A stretch of 64,000 bases of DNA from assembly GCA_031772625.1 (NCBI GenBank), contig CM062807.1, positions 1,150,699,007-1,150,763,006 of the forward strand. Direction: 5' to 3'. Position numbers and translations under genes: made by a program. Source of the stretch: Pinus tabuliformis. Lineage: Eukaryota > Streptophyta > Pinopsida > Pinales > Pinaceae. This document shows, piece after piece, positions 46,280-57,621 of the stretch (position 1 is its first letter; every line of letters starts with the position of its first letter). Under the pieces are notes generated by a model. That model saw nothing but the letters and a program-made list of their open reading frames with translations, had not been told where the DNA came from and ran no database searches.

Positions 46280-49200
46280 TCATGGATTACAGGGATGGAA
46301 TGAGCTTTCGTCATTTATGAGGAGTTGTCCTTTCCCAAGAGTGTAGCCTTTGTTCGCCATCAGATCTGCTTCATTGTTCAAGCTTCTGAGGATATGGAGG
46401 AATTTGTAGGAGTTGAAGTCAAGCAGGACTCTCTTTAATCTGTTCAGAGATTTGTTGAGACTTGCATTGTTGAACAATTTGCCCGTGTTTAAATTTTTTA
46501 TTAAGATCTCTGAGTCTCCAAAAGCTTGGAATTCTTTGTCACCTCTATCTCTGGCTATTTGAAAAGCTTTGAGGAGGCCTTGGATCTCTGCTTGATTTTT
46601 GATTTTCTGCCCGATGCCCCAAAAAAAGTTGTCCCTTCTTGATCTGTCCGAGGCATAGATGACCCCTCCAGCTCCTGTTGTCCCAGGATTGCCTTTGGAG
46701 GCACCATCGAAGAAAATCGTGGTTATTTTTTGTTTTCGCCACCATTCTTGGATGGTGGCTTCGGAGTCTCTTTTGCACCATTCCGGATTCACTGCATGAG
46801 GGGCTGATAATTGCTACTGAGGGTGGGGGAGAGGGGGCCCAGCCACCTCTCTTCTTCAGGGAGAAGCAAAGAGTCATCTAAAAAATATTGTTGTTGGGCT
46901 GCTTCAAGGAGGATGGATTTGGCCTTTACCGCTACCGAGAAAGGAGCTTGCAACTTTTCATTGAATATCAAGTCATTCCGGGTTAGCCAGATCTGCCAGC
47001 ATACAAATTTGGGGATAGCATTCCAGACTTTTCTCCAAAAAGACTTGATGGGGATTTTGTTGGGATAGCATTGATTCCATGAGTCAAATAGATCAGCAAC
47101 AGAGTTAAAAGGGGGGACTGTGATTTGTAGCTCATGAAGTATGAGTCCCCATACTTCTTTGGAAAACTTCCATTCCATGAAGAGGTGCTTGGTTGTTTCT
47201 AAGCTGCTTCTACACAGCTCACATCTATGCTGCCCAACTATGCTTTTTTTCATCAAGTTGTCTCCAGTTAACAGCTTGTTGTGGACCAGTGTCCAAAAGA
47301 AGAAGTTTACTTTGGGAAGAGCTAGCGATTCCCAAAATTTCTTCCAAAAATCTAGTGGTTTACTGCAATTCCTGATTGGCTGGAGGGTGTTATGAGCTGT
47401 TGTTGTTGTGTAGCTTCCAGATTGCCCCCATCCCAACTATCCTTCATTTTTCTGTTCACTAGGGCCGCTTCCTCCAACAATTCTTCAAGGGCGCGCTTCT
47501 GCTGGTTTAGCCGTTCTGGAACTCCAAAAAAGTCCCAACCTTGCCAATCGTCGTGACAATCCCAATTGGACAAATCATAAACGTTGTTTATCCCTGCGCG
47601 TTCCAGCCAGTTTTTTAGCTCTGCAATTTCATCAATTTCCACGAGGGGGTCTCGATCCATTATTCTATCATGCCACATATTTGTGTGTTTGTCGTTCCCT
47701 GGAATCTTGTACGCCTTACCTATGAAGAAATTCAGACTTTTACTGCATAATTTCCAAACCTGGGTGCTGTTGTTTGTTTGAGCTGCTTGTAGACTTCTGA
47801 GCGGCACCTTGTGGGCGTATTTTGATTTCAACATATCGCAGACAGGATGCTTGGGGTCTTTGAATAGCTTCCACATAATTTTGCCTCCCAACGCCAGGTT
47901 GACTAATGCAGGATCACGAATTTGAAGTCCTCCTTCAGAAATTGGACGCTTGACCACGTCCCATTTCACTAAGTGGAATTTATTTTGATTTCCCTTCCCC
48001 CCCTGCCAGAGGAAGTCACGGAGGATTTTGGAGATTTGATCCGTCACACTTTTTGGGGCGAGTAGGAAGGCTGCTTGATAAATTGGGAGCGCAGATAACA
48101 CAGTCTTGATCAGGATGACTTTGCCTCCTTTTGTGAGCCAATATCCTCCCCAGACTGTAATTTTTGTTTTAATTTTGCTGATAATTTCGGACCACAGCGA
48201 CCTCTTATTGAAGCCATTTGTGATGGGGAGGCCAAGGTATTTTATCTTCTCCCATTGGGCATGTCCGTTAAAGCCAAGCAGGTTAGAGATACTTGTGAGC
48301 TCTTGCTGCCCAATGTTCCAACCATAGACTTCACTTTTTTTTCATTGATAGAGGCTCCTGAAACCCTGCAATAGCATTTGAGAACAGAGTCAAAGGATTT
48401 GGCTATTCTAACAGAGGCACCTCCCAGGAGGAGAGAGTCATCCGCAAAGAGTGCGTGGTTCTGAGCTGGAGAGGTAATGGAGGGTTTGAGGCCAGGAAGG
48501 GAGCCTGAAACTTTTTCAGCTGATAGCTTTCTACTGAGGGAGTCTGCCATCAGGATGTATAGGAAGGGAGAGAGCGGGCATCCTTGCCTGAGTCCTCTCT
48601 GGGCTTGGAAAAAAGAGGTAGGACGACCGTTTACAAGAGGGGCAATCCAGGGGTTGTGAGTGCAGGCAGTGATGAGATTGACAAAATGGGGGGAGAAGCC
48701 AAAGGAATGGAGGACTTTGTAAAGGAAGGAGCGGTTGACTCGGTCAAAGGCATTGGCCATGTCAAGTTTTATCAGCATACCTTTTTCTTTTCGTTGTTTG
48801 CTTGAGTGAATTATCTCCTGCACTTGGATGACATTATCCAGGATGTGCCTGCCTTCTACAAAGCCACCTTGATTGCTGGAGATCAGCCTGTTGAGCAGTG
48901 GCTTGATCCTGTTAGCTAGAAGCTTTGCCAGAATTTTATAGGAGGCGTTACAAAGCGATATTGGCCTGAATCTGGCGAATGTTTCAGGGTTGGTTTCTTT
49001 AGGAATGAGGGCGAGGTAGGTGGAATTAGTTCCTCCTCCTACCTTGGCTTTTTCCATGAATCCTTTTATCATCTTTAAAAGATCAGCTTTGATGATGTCC
49101 CAACAAGTCTTATAAAAGTGTATGGTGAATCCATCAGGCCCAGGGGCCTTGTCCGGATCCATAGACCAAATGACTTTACTAATTTCTTCTTCAGTGATGG

Positions 49201-50527
49201 GGTTAATGAGAGCGGAATTGTCTTCGGGGCTGACCAGGAGAGGAATGTTGGAGAGGAGATCAACAGTGTCCTCCTCATTGGCTTGATTACCTACGGTGTA
49301 GAGATGTCTGAAATGTCTTTCAGCTGTCTCTTTTATCTGGTTGAACCCTTTGCAGATCTGCCCCTCTGTTGTTGTTATTTCAGAGATATGGTTTCTGGAG
49401 AGTCTTGCTTGATATTGGCGGTGGAAGAAGGAGGTGTTCTGGTCGCCAGCCTTCAGCCACAGACTTCGAGATTTGATTCTCCAGTACTCTTCCTCCATCC
49501 GGAAAGATCGAAATGTTGAACATTGAATTTTTACTTCTTTGTCAAGCAGCATTGGAGTGATATCTCTGCTTTTCATTTTGACTTGCAGAGCCTCTAAAGA
49601 CTGAACAGTTTCTTTTCTTTGGCTGGTTGGATTTGGGGCAGGTTTCTTTATCCATTCCTTCAGGGCTTGCTTTATGGCTTTGAGATTTTGTTCCCACACA
49701 TAACTAGAGGACCCTGTGACGGATTTGGCCCATGCTGTTTTCACTATATCTATGAAACCTTCCCTTTCTGTCCAAAGAGGGCTGAAACCAAAGGGGATTG
49801 GACCTAGGTCTTCTTCATCTTCCAAAATGAGCTAGACTGGTTTATGATCTGAGGTCAATTTGGGTAGGATTTTGGTGATAATTATCTTCTTGTTCATCAT
49901 CAGAGCACCTTGGACTAAGAATCGGTCCAGACGAGCAGAAATATGATCCTCACCCACTATGTTGTTGGACCATGTGTAAAACCCTTTGACCGGAGTGAAA
50001 TCGAGAAGATCCCACTGTTGAATGAGGTCTTCCACCATGGGGAGCATGGGGTCTTTGCTGTTAGTTCCTAACCTTTTTTCTTTGGATTTTAAAATGATGT
50101 TTAGATCCCCAACAAGAATAATATTGCTAGGGGAATGCTGCTCAAGGAATTCAATAAGGGAGTTCCAACAGTCTCTCTTTTCAGAATACAAGACAGGTAC
50201 ATAAAGATTGAAAAGGGAGATGGTTAACTTACTTGTACAATGCATTAGTTCCGTGAAGATCCAGTGCTGGGTCTCATGATATTTGTTCAGCTGGAAGAGA
50301 TCTTCTGTCCAAAGAGTTGCGAGCCCTCTGGATGAGCCTCTTGAGCTGACTGCTCTTCTTGTGATTTTCTTCCATTTCTTCTTGCTGATGTCTAGGAGGG
50401 CTTTCCCCTCTATCTTAGTCTCTTGGAGCATTAGAATGTCTAAGGGTTCTATTTTGAGAAGATCCTTGACTGCTTCTGCTTTTGAGGGGTTACCCAGAGC
50501 TCTACAGTTCCAAGAGACGAGGCGCAT
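46280..50527 (-). pseudogene. LINE ORF2: endonuclease, reverse transcriptase, RNase H (copy B)
   Basis: Start ATG at 50527. Endonuclease (50527-49832) keeps SWN, LQETK, GDLN and SDHKP. A TAG at about 49829 follows, then the same frame runs 527 codons (49825-48242) with the RT fingers (RPISLCN), GFVEGRHILDN, LDMANAFD and FADDS. Frameshifts at about 48300, 47430 and 46800 divide the thumb/connector (48101-47352), the zf-RVT domain (47436-46789, CELCRSS) and the RNase H (46792-46280; FFDGASKGNPG, AEIQGL, GDSE). With its C-terminal RNase H this is a typical plant L1. Less damaged than copy A. Confidence 0.95.
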
Positions 50528-51833
50528 TATTTACCAGGGGTGGGGTGGGAGCCTCCCTTAGGGGGCTATTCCTGGAGTTTCTACTGATAGAAATCTCTAT
50601 TGTGGGCTGGCTTCCTTGGGTTTTGAACCTTTCCGCCTCCTCTTCCCTTGCTTCTCTACGGGATTTCCTGCCAACTTTTCTTGTGGGTTGCTCGTAGGTT
50701 TCCTCCTCCGAGGAGTCGGAGCTATCAGCTGGTTTTTTCCTTGCTACATCTACATATGAGGGGTTGGAAGGGTTTCCTTGGGAGGCTTCTAGATGAGCCA
50801 TTTCTTCATCTTCTTTGTTAGTGATAGGAGGATCAATCTGATCGAAATTTTCTAGGGCTATTGTGGCTGGCTTGCTCTGACTGTTTTCTTTGCCATTTGA
50901 GTTCTTTTCTTGGGTGGGGTTGGAGCTGCTTGGTGTCTCTTTCGGAGTGCCTTTCCCGTTGCCTTTTTTATGATTGGTGGTTTTTTGTATTTGGGTCCAT
51001 TGCTCGCCATTCTGTTTGTCTGGCTATTCTTCCGCCTTTTTCTTGCAATGTTTGGCAAAGTGCCCGTAGCCATGGCAGTGTCTGCATTTAAATGGCAGTT
51101 GTTCATAATCCAACTCTTGGACATGCGTCCATCCTGCGACTGTAAGTTTTATGGCTTCCGGCAAACCCTCCTCCAAGTCAACTTCGACACAGATGCGTGC
51201 ACATGAATATTGATCTTTTCTTACAGCCTGATCTATGTATTTTCCTAAGCCGTTGCTGATGATCTGAAGATACTTCTGATTCCAGCAGTGGAGGGGGAGG
51301 TGGGGAAGCCATACCCACACCGGTACAGCAAATGGGGCATCCTGAGCTGGATCGAAATCTGGCGACCATTTGTTGAGATATAGACCTTGGGGGCCCATAA
51401 AATAAGGTCCGTTTCTAAAGATTAAGCTTCTATCCTCTGCACTTTCAAAGACGAAGATGAAAAAACCTTTGCCTACGAAGTAGCTTTTTATTCCTTCTTT
51501 GATTAACGGCTTCCAATTCCTTTGTGTCCAGTCCTCTACCGACTTGGGAGAGGGCCAGAGGCCCGTGAACTGGCCTATGAGACCTCTCTCAGCAAGATTC
51601 AGAGCTGCTTTGCAGGTTTCTTCTTCGGGAAGGGCTACCGTGGGGATGGATTCCATCTTCTTGACGAACTTCTGTTGATTGGCTGAGGGCGGACGCTTGC
51701 AGCTCGAGGCGATCATTGCTTTGAAAGCGATCACCTCCAGGGGAGGGGGCAGGGGAGGGTCCAATGGATCCGGGCCCCCAGAGGGCGGCATGGCTGGGCG
51801 CAGCAGGTCTGGAGCCTGATCCAACGCTGGCAC
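50502..51833 (-). pseudogene. LINE ORF1: RNA-binding Gag-like protein (copy B)
   Basis: About 440 codons from ATG at 51833. A Pro-rich N-terminus leads to a DUF4283-type domain (about residues 60-190), then a zf-CCHC knuckle (CRHCHGYGHFAKHC, about 51090-51050) and a Lys/Ser/Glu-rich tail. One TAG at 51026-51024 (Gln in copy A, CAG to TAG) is the only stop. One C is missing in a C-run near 50563 compared with copy A, so the final residues are out of frame and the TAATG overlap with ORF2 is lost here. Confidence 0.9.
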
Positions 51834-52029
51834 AAGCGCTCAGCAAGGAGATCGCTTCGCACAGCAAGAGAAGGCTGCCAAGAGGGTGGAGGCGGCCCAG
51901 ATCAAGGGGATCGAGAGCGAGCAGGCCCAGCAGCAGGAGGCTGCCAGGCGAGGAGGCCGCAGGAGGCAGCACAGGGGAGCTGGTCGAGCCAGCTAGGTCG
52001 AGCCAGCGCTGCTCTGAAATATGATTCTA

Positions 52030-52046
52030 TTTTTACAAAATTTATT
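52030..52046. repeat. LINE target-site duplication, right (copy B)
   Basis: TTTTTACAAAATTTATT, one mismatch to 46133-46149. Confidence 0.92.
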
Positions 52047-52870
52047 TGACCAAAGAAGGATTGGATAATTTCTTATTATGGGGTAAGGGTATTTTCTCAA
52101 TTTCCTTAATCCTTTCTGGATCAATATAAATACCTTTTTTTGATACGATAAATTCTAAAAAATTACTTTCGCTTAAGGAAAAATAAGACTTCCTTGGATT
52201 GAGCAAGATCCCATATTTTTTACATCGTTCAAAGATCTGCTTGAGGTCATTCAAATGGTTGCTTCTCTTCTTGGAATAGACAGTGATATCATCCAGGTAA
52301 ATAACAATTGATTTGTTAATGAGTCCTTTAAAGGCTATATCCATAGCTCTTTGAAATGTGGCACCTACATTAATCAAACCCAAAGGCATTTTCTGATAAG
52401 CATATGTTCCCCATTTAGTTCTGAACGTGGTTTTTAATCTATCATCTGGATGAATTAGGATTTTGTTATATCCTGAAAACCCATCAACAAAAGACATGAT
52501 CTCAAAACCAGCTACTCATTGCAACACTTATTCAATGGTTTGCAGCGGGAAGTTGTCTTTCTGACATGCTTTATTCAAATTTCTGAAATTTATGCATATG
52601 CGAATGACAACATTTTTTTTCTAACAGGCACTAAATTGGACACCCATTTTGAATGCATAATAGGAAATATGATTTTGGCCTTAAAGAGTTTATTCAACTC
52701 CAATTTGATTTGACTTTCGAGGTTCGGGTGAATTTTCCTTAGTTTCTATTGCACTGGTTTATCATTAGAGATCATAGGAATGGTGTGTTGTATGATAAAA
52801 GTATCATAAGTTTTGAAATCAGAATAATCCCATGCAAAGATACCTTTGTATTACTTCAACAATCGAATGA
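52047..52870 (-). pseudogene. Gypsy-1 reverse transcriptase, N-terminal part
   Basis: Read leftwards: connection to the upstream domain, a SKWVSNLVPVRKKN segment (about 52650), a stop-containing stretch, then a 151-codon open frame (52497-52042) with MSFVDGFSGYNKI, the catalytic YLDD (about 52290) and a gypsy-type thumb. The remainder of RT lies across the LINE at 46132 leftwards. Family: Ty3/gypsy. Confidence 0.92.
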
Positions 52871-53024
52871 ATGATGATCTTTCATCAAAGGATAGACCGA
52901 GACATAGATTAATACTCTGAGGCTTGTCATCAGTTCCAAGTTTCGTTAATTCAAATCTCAGGGTTGAGCTTTGGATTTTGGTATTAGTTACCTTGTTAAA
53001 TATGTCTGTGAGATCATAAACATC

Positions 53025-53662
53025 TTATAATTTGATTACAAATTTAGTTATTGGGTTTTCATCAGCCTTGTTCTTTAACTGAAGGTCATGTTCATTTTCA
53101 TCTATGATTTGGTCATCATATGACCCCTTTGATGTTATAAAATTTACAATATCATAATCATCGTTGAATACTCGCCAATTAGTGACATTGTCAGGAATGG
53201 ATGGTCTAAATATTAACTCAATGGAAAATCTATCCGGACTATAATCCTCAGATGGTATGAGTTTTGATGCAACATTGGCTAACAGATCTCCACTAGCATT
53301 TTGCATTCTAGGTACAGGAGAAATATTGAATGCCAAAAAATGTGATGTAAGATCTTGGACTAATGATTGATAATGCTTAAAATGTCCAGAGAGGCAGTGA
53401 ATAGTATTTCTTACATGTTTAATGATAATTTCTGAATCTCCAAAAACATGCAGATATTTGATGTTGAGGCTTTGTATAATCCTAGAACTAATGCCTCGTA
53501 TTCTGCAGTATTATTTGTACATTGGAATTCTAATATGCAAGCTAACATGGTCTTTTCTCCTTCTTGGCTGATTAAAATGCAACCAGCTCGTGCACTAGTG
53601 TTAGATTTGGAACCATCAACATATAAAGTCCAAAATAAAGTATTAACTACAGGTTTATTCAT
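53025..53662 (-). pseudogene. Extra RNase H domain of Gypsy-1, upstream of RT
   Basis: An RNase H of the RVT_3 kind, with the four catalytic acidic positions visible: YVDGS (53625 area), EYEAL, FGDSE and NASGDLLA (the last at about 53285). One frameshift separates 53662-53411 from 53336-53025. It sits between protease and RT, in addition to the RT-linked RNase H downstream (46132-45700). After it comes a tail with RPSIPDNVTNWRVF, which has a close partner in Gypsy-2. Confidence 0.85.
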
Positions 53663-53929
53663 AAAATTTGTACACTTGGAAGCATATATCTATGAGATAT
53701 TTTCAATCTATGAGGTGACAACATTATCTAGAAAGGGAGATTCATGTGCTTTAAAGTTCCCTAAAAATGACTCAACTGAATAGTTTCTAATAATGTTATT
53801 ATTGAATGCTACCAGCTCATTATCGCCTTCAAATTCAGTCACTACGTGTTTCATGCGTTTTTCTCGGTCAACTCGAATTTTATTTGGCTTTCCATTATAT
53901 GGCAGTCACATGTGAGACCAGTCTATAGC

Positions 53930-54487
53930 AAAGTATCCATGGAGTTTTTCGGAACAGTCTCTACTTAGAATTAGACCGTAGAATTCAGGAATGTCAATGA
54001 CCAATATATCAATTATTTAACATAATTTGGGATTTGAGGAAAGCCGAATGCTAACTGAATTTATTTTCCCTAAGACCCTTACCTTGGTTCTGTCATGTTG
54101 TACTATATGAACAACAGACTTTTGAGGAGTGACGTTCAACTTAGCGCAAACTGTTGTTGGCATTATATTAGAAGAGGCTCATGAGTCAATCAAACAATTG
54201 TGAAGGTTCCTATTGAAAACTTCATAAGTTAAGAGGAAAGGAGGCGTGTGTGGAAGAGATCTGTCTCCTATTAGGATGACATCTGTAACATCGACTTTGT
54301 TTGAAGGAGTAGGGGGTTTACCCATGCCTTTAGCAACTTGAGATACATCAATAGAAGATAGGGGCGAAGTAGGAACTACATTTAGTTCTCTAGGTAGTAT
54401 TTTCTGCTGTTGTTTCAAGTTTCTAAGTTCATGTAGCGAAATATTGGCCCTAGTCTTCTTCATGTCTTCCACAATGTTATACTCCAT
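53930..54487 (-). pseudogene. Gypsy-1 protease region
   Basis: An aspartic protease-like segment: HNCLIDS followed by a TGA where Gly is expected and then ASSN (DSG-A type signature, about 54165-54200). Downstream of it the flap and LILSR-type motif typical of gypsy proteases (about 53950) can be followed with stops. Confidence 0.75.
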
Positions 54488-54539
54488 GGTATCAGTAACT
54501 ACCAGGGTCTTTGATGTAGATAGAAGATTTGATGAATAT

Positions 54540-55377
54540 GGATTTGGTTGTGAAGCCTTAGGAGAAGACTTTTTGTTGATTGTTTTTACTTAGCAGCAGG
54601 AGTTGAATTTTTCTTCTTTTGAGTTGATTGAGTCGTATCAGCAGGCCCTTTGCTTATGGTGCTAACAGGAAAAGCTTCTTGTTCTTCTTCGTTTGGAAGG
54701 ATAAAGTACCACATCCCATTTAGTTCGACTACTTCTTCTTCTTCAGTTTCTTCATCAGTCATTGTGTTTTCCTCTTCCTCTTCTTCTAAGTCAGACTTAG
54801 CATTAGATATAGTATTTGGTGGCTAAAACCTAAAAGATTGATTCCTCCTAAAAGATCTGAAAGGTTTTTTAGCAGCAAAGGATTCAACAACTTGTTTCTT
54901 CATTTCAACCATTTCATTAGACATGGTTTTCAGTGCTTTCTTAAGGCCTTCAAGATCAAAAGGATCTTTTGGGGCTTTCTTTTTAGAGTCATCTCTAAAA
55001 GTAACTTTTTTAGATTTCCTGTCTTCCTAAGAGGTCTTGTTTTCAAGAGAAATTATGTGTTTCCTTACAAACATGGATTCCTTCATATTCTCGGCCATTG
55101 TGGCCAAATTCGCTTTATCTACAAAGATGGCTATATTAGAAGGAAGGAAAGATATGTACCACTCAATTTGAACATCAACACCAGGGGTTGATGCGGTTGG
55201 AATTTTATTGAGTAGTTTATTGAATATGGAGTTGAAATCTTTAACCTTTTCTTTCGTCATAGCCTTTAAATTGGACAATTCATTGATGAGTGATGCAGTA
55301 GTTCTATCATCTCCAAACTTATTTAGGAATTGTTCTTCGAACATATCCTCTCCCCCTCCCCTCGTTTCTTGACTCAT
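54540..55377 (-). pseudogene. Gypsy-1 gag, C-terminal half
   Basis: A Retrotrans_gag-type segment: FLNKFGDDRTTASL, then KEKVKDFNSIFNKLLNKIP, followed by a Lys-rich, acidic linker (EEEEEEN-type stretch near 54780). No CCHC knuckle seen. Similarity begins abruptly at about 55377, so the element is missing its gag N-terminus, leader and 5' LTR. Confidence 0.8.
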
Positions 55378-55678
55378 CTATTTATTTGATCTGTTAGATT
55401 ATTATAATAATAAGTTAATTTAGCATTTACAATTATTTTATCTGATTAGTTAAAATATTTTATTATGTTCCCCCTTGGCCTTTTTAATATTTTTATACTA
55501 TTAGTGCCCTTATAACTAACTACAATTAATTTATTATATATATATCTATATATATATATATATATATTTAATTTTTATAAGGTAGTTTAATCCTTTAGGT
55601 ATATTCATTTATACAGTTAATTTAAATCTGGATAATTAAAAATTTGTATTTTTTTTTCAATTAACTCAATATTATATA

Positions 55679-55709
<31 letters not shown>

Positions 55710-55722
55710 AGATATGTTAATA
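55378..55722. other. AT-rich junction between two divergent gypsy elements
   Basis: TA-rich sequence with a (TA)n run at 55535-55567 and TATA/GATA repeats at 55672-55714. It lies between truncated Gypsy-1 (leftward) and the Gypsy-2 LTR (rightward). Confidence 0.7.
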
Positions 55723-56057
55723 TGTTAGCTCTGCTATGTACTTGCGCGTTTGGAGGACCAAAATACTAGCATGGCCATGTGTTTTTAGCAAGCAGGGAGC
55801 CCGCAGCAGTTCGTTTCCTCCTCCTCCTTCATTTTTCCTACACTCCCATAACCCCCGTTATCCCTGTTTTACTCCAAAATTCGGCATAAACCCATTTTTG
55901 TTTAACTCCCGAGCACCGAGTTTAAACTGTCATATAACCGCTGTCATATAACCCTCCGCCGCATTCACAGCCATTGATCGCACATTGCCCGATCCAACTG
56001 TCCTCGCCGCGAGTAACCTGCACAGCTGCTTCCGCACCGTCCAATCTACTCCGCCGT

Positions 56058-56473
56058 GATTGGACGGCGTTCGCACCTCCCGATCCCGCGAACTACCCAC
56101 TCGTTAACTGGCGGGGAAAGTGGTTTTGGCCCCGTCACATCCGCCACGTGTCACGCGATGATTGTGATCGCGTGCCCGTTGTATGTTTACCGCCATCCCC
56201 CGAAAGCAGTGCGGGGAATACCACTTACCGCCCACTTGTCCATTCCCCACTCGCTATCATCCACGCACCTTTGTCGCCTGATAGCCGTCGGATCTGCCCG
56301 ACCGCGATCTGACGGCCCACGTTTGTCCGTCCACGTTTTCTCCCGATACCTCCTGTAAGTCGATCTCCGCCGTCCATCTGCCAGATTTGACGGCTCACAA
56401 TCATTTTGCCTCCGTTCCGCCCTATACGCCGTGCCAAGAGATCTATGTCGTCCATCTCTGCGATCCAACGGTC
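56058..56473 (+). promoter_or_regulatory. Repeated GATNNRACGG motif and G-box in Gypsy-2 U3
   Basis: GATTGGACGGCG (56058), GATCCGACGGCT on the minus strand (56282-56293), GATCTGACGGCC (56306), GATGGACGGC on the minus strand (56369-56378), GATTTGACGGCT (56384) and GATCCAACGGTC (56462). A CCACGTGTCA G-box/ABRE-like site is at 56144-56153. These precede the TATA box by 370-780 bases. Regulatory meaning is inferred from position and repetition. Confidence 0.55.
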
Positions 56474-56832
56474 GATTTCCCTTCTCCATCCTTCCCGACT
56501 GTCCACGTCCATAACCATTCTGTGCTCCCGAAAGACGAAGGTGGCCAGCTACCTATACCCGGCGCAGTTAATCTTCAACCACCACATTCAACAAACAGCA
56601 TGGTCGAGAAGGAAAGGACCAGCCTTGAGCAGATAAACGCATTTATCAGTTATGGAGCTTGTTTCATATTACACTCCACCTGTTCAGGAAGGACGACCGA
56701 GCAGCAGAAAGATCAAATTCATTCATTAAAGCAGGCAGATTGTAGCAGAGACTCTATTAGAGAGTTAAGGTGGTTGGTGGTCCATTATGACCCCTCCACG
56801 CATAGAACAACAGAATATCTTTGTAAACAAAC

Positions 56833-56841
56833 TCTATATAT
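56833..56841 (+). promoter_or_regulatory. TATA box of Gypsy-2
   Basis: TATATATAC in CTCTATATATACCC; transcription would begin around 56865, leaving about 600 bases of R-U5. Confidence 0.6.
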
Positions 56842-57473
56842 ACCCAGAACACAGATGTAATCAGGGTTGATGGTTGTTGTTTTGATGTAAGGTTCAACTT
56901 CTGGAGACTGTAACTACTGTGATACTTGCAGCATCTGGTCTTCATTTTCAGCTAATACAAGCTTCTTTTGTTGTTAATTTCTCACTTTCCATTTCTGCTC
57001 TGTTCTAGGCTGTTCCTGTTATGCATATGTTCATGTGCTCTTGATATTTAGCATCAGAGGGGCTGTCATCCCACCTCTGTGTTGAAGTCTAGTATGTATC
57101 ATTGAATGTGTTATGCAGGTTTCTGTTTACTTAGTGCCAGAGAGCTGTCATCCTGTATGTGCATTAGGAAATAGATTTACAGACCTCTTTACTGGTTGCA
57201 GCCAGCCATCACATGGTCTTGTGCATTTGCTGGTGTGGCCAGTATTCTCCATGTTCACCTAATCCTCAAATTGTGAGTAATTGGTGGTCTAAATCCTTGT
57301 AGTATAGGGGTGTTCACCCATGTCTGAAGTTAAGCATAGTAGAAGTGGTTATCTAGCTTGAATATGCATCATTCCTTCCATTCATCCATTTCCAACATTT
57401 TGTTGAGTTTGTAATGTTCCCGAGCATCTCTGAGATACAACCTAGGAGAGTTTCTTGGGGTGATAACATTAAT

Positions 57474-57491
57474 TGGCGCCGTTGTCAGGGA
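57474..57491 (+). other. Gypsy-2 primer binding site (tRNA-Asp type)
   Basis: TGGCGCCGTTGTCAGGGA matches 16 of 18 bases of the site complementary to the 3' end of plant tRNA-Asp, five bases after the LTR end. This primer is common in Athila/Tat-lineage elements. Confidence 0.85.
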
Positions 57492-57621
57492 GAGGAGATT
57501 GAAGCTCAGCTTCCCTGGGAGAATGACACAGTTCCAGATTTTGATGATAGACAAAGTCTGGGCACATTTCTGGTTGTAATCATCTATCTGGCGACTCCAC
57601 ATTATAGTCCTGGCTCAGTTT

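Larger units (their letters stand above)
30799..51290. repeat. Segmental duplication, copy B
   Basis: Counterpart of 1-14492. It is longer by Copia-3 (33053-38974) and by about 85 bp at 31094-31178. The shared sequence ends at 51290 inside LINE ORF1, just after GATTCCAGCAGTG; the left limit is unknown since copy A starts at the window edge. Confidence 0.95.
46150..52029 (-). mobile_element. Full-length LINE (plant L1 type), copy B
   Basis: About 5.9 kb between 17-bp direct repeats. Minus strand: a GC-rich 5' UTR (about 52029-51834) with a GTCGAGCCAGC word twice near its end, ORF1, ORF2 and an (AAT)n-type tail. It splits the Gypsy-1 RT; the gypsy frame resumes on both sides. Length and presence of a GC-rich 5' UTR indicate a complete insertion. 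Confidence 0.95.
55723..57468 (+). repeat. Gypsy-2 5' LTR
   Basis: TGTTA at 55723 and TAACA at 57464-57468 give matching inverted ends; 1746 bp. The first 1.1 kb is unusually GC-rich for this window (55960-56560) and a TATATATAC box follows at 56833. No second LTR available; the left edge could instead be TGTTA at 55715. Confidence 0.65.

Noticed and set aside
51589..52024. 127- and 86-codon ORFs at the LINE 5' end
   Set aside because: GC-rich overlapping frames in the LINE 5' UTR and start of ORF1; the ORF1 frame (51833) is the one with recognisable domains.
56187..56518. Several overlapping ORFs of 97-112 codons in the GC-rich stretch
   Set aside because: Open frames on both strands come from low stop frequency in GC-rich DNA; composition is not protein-like and the region fits an LTR U3.
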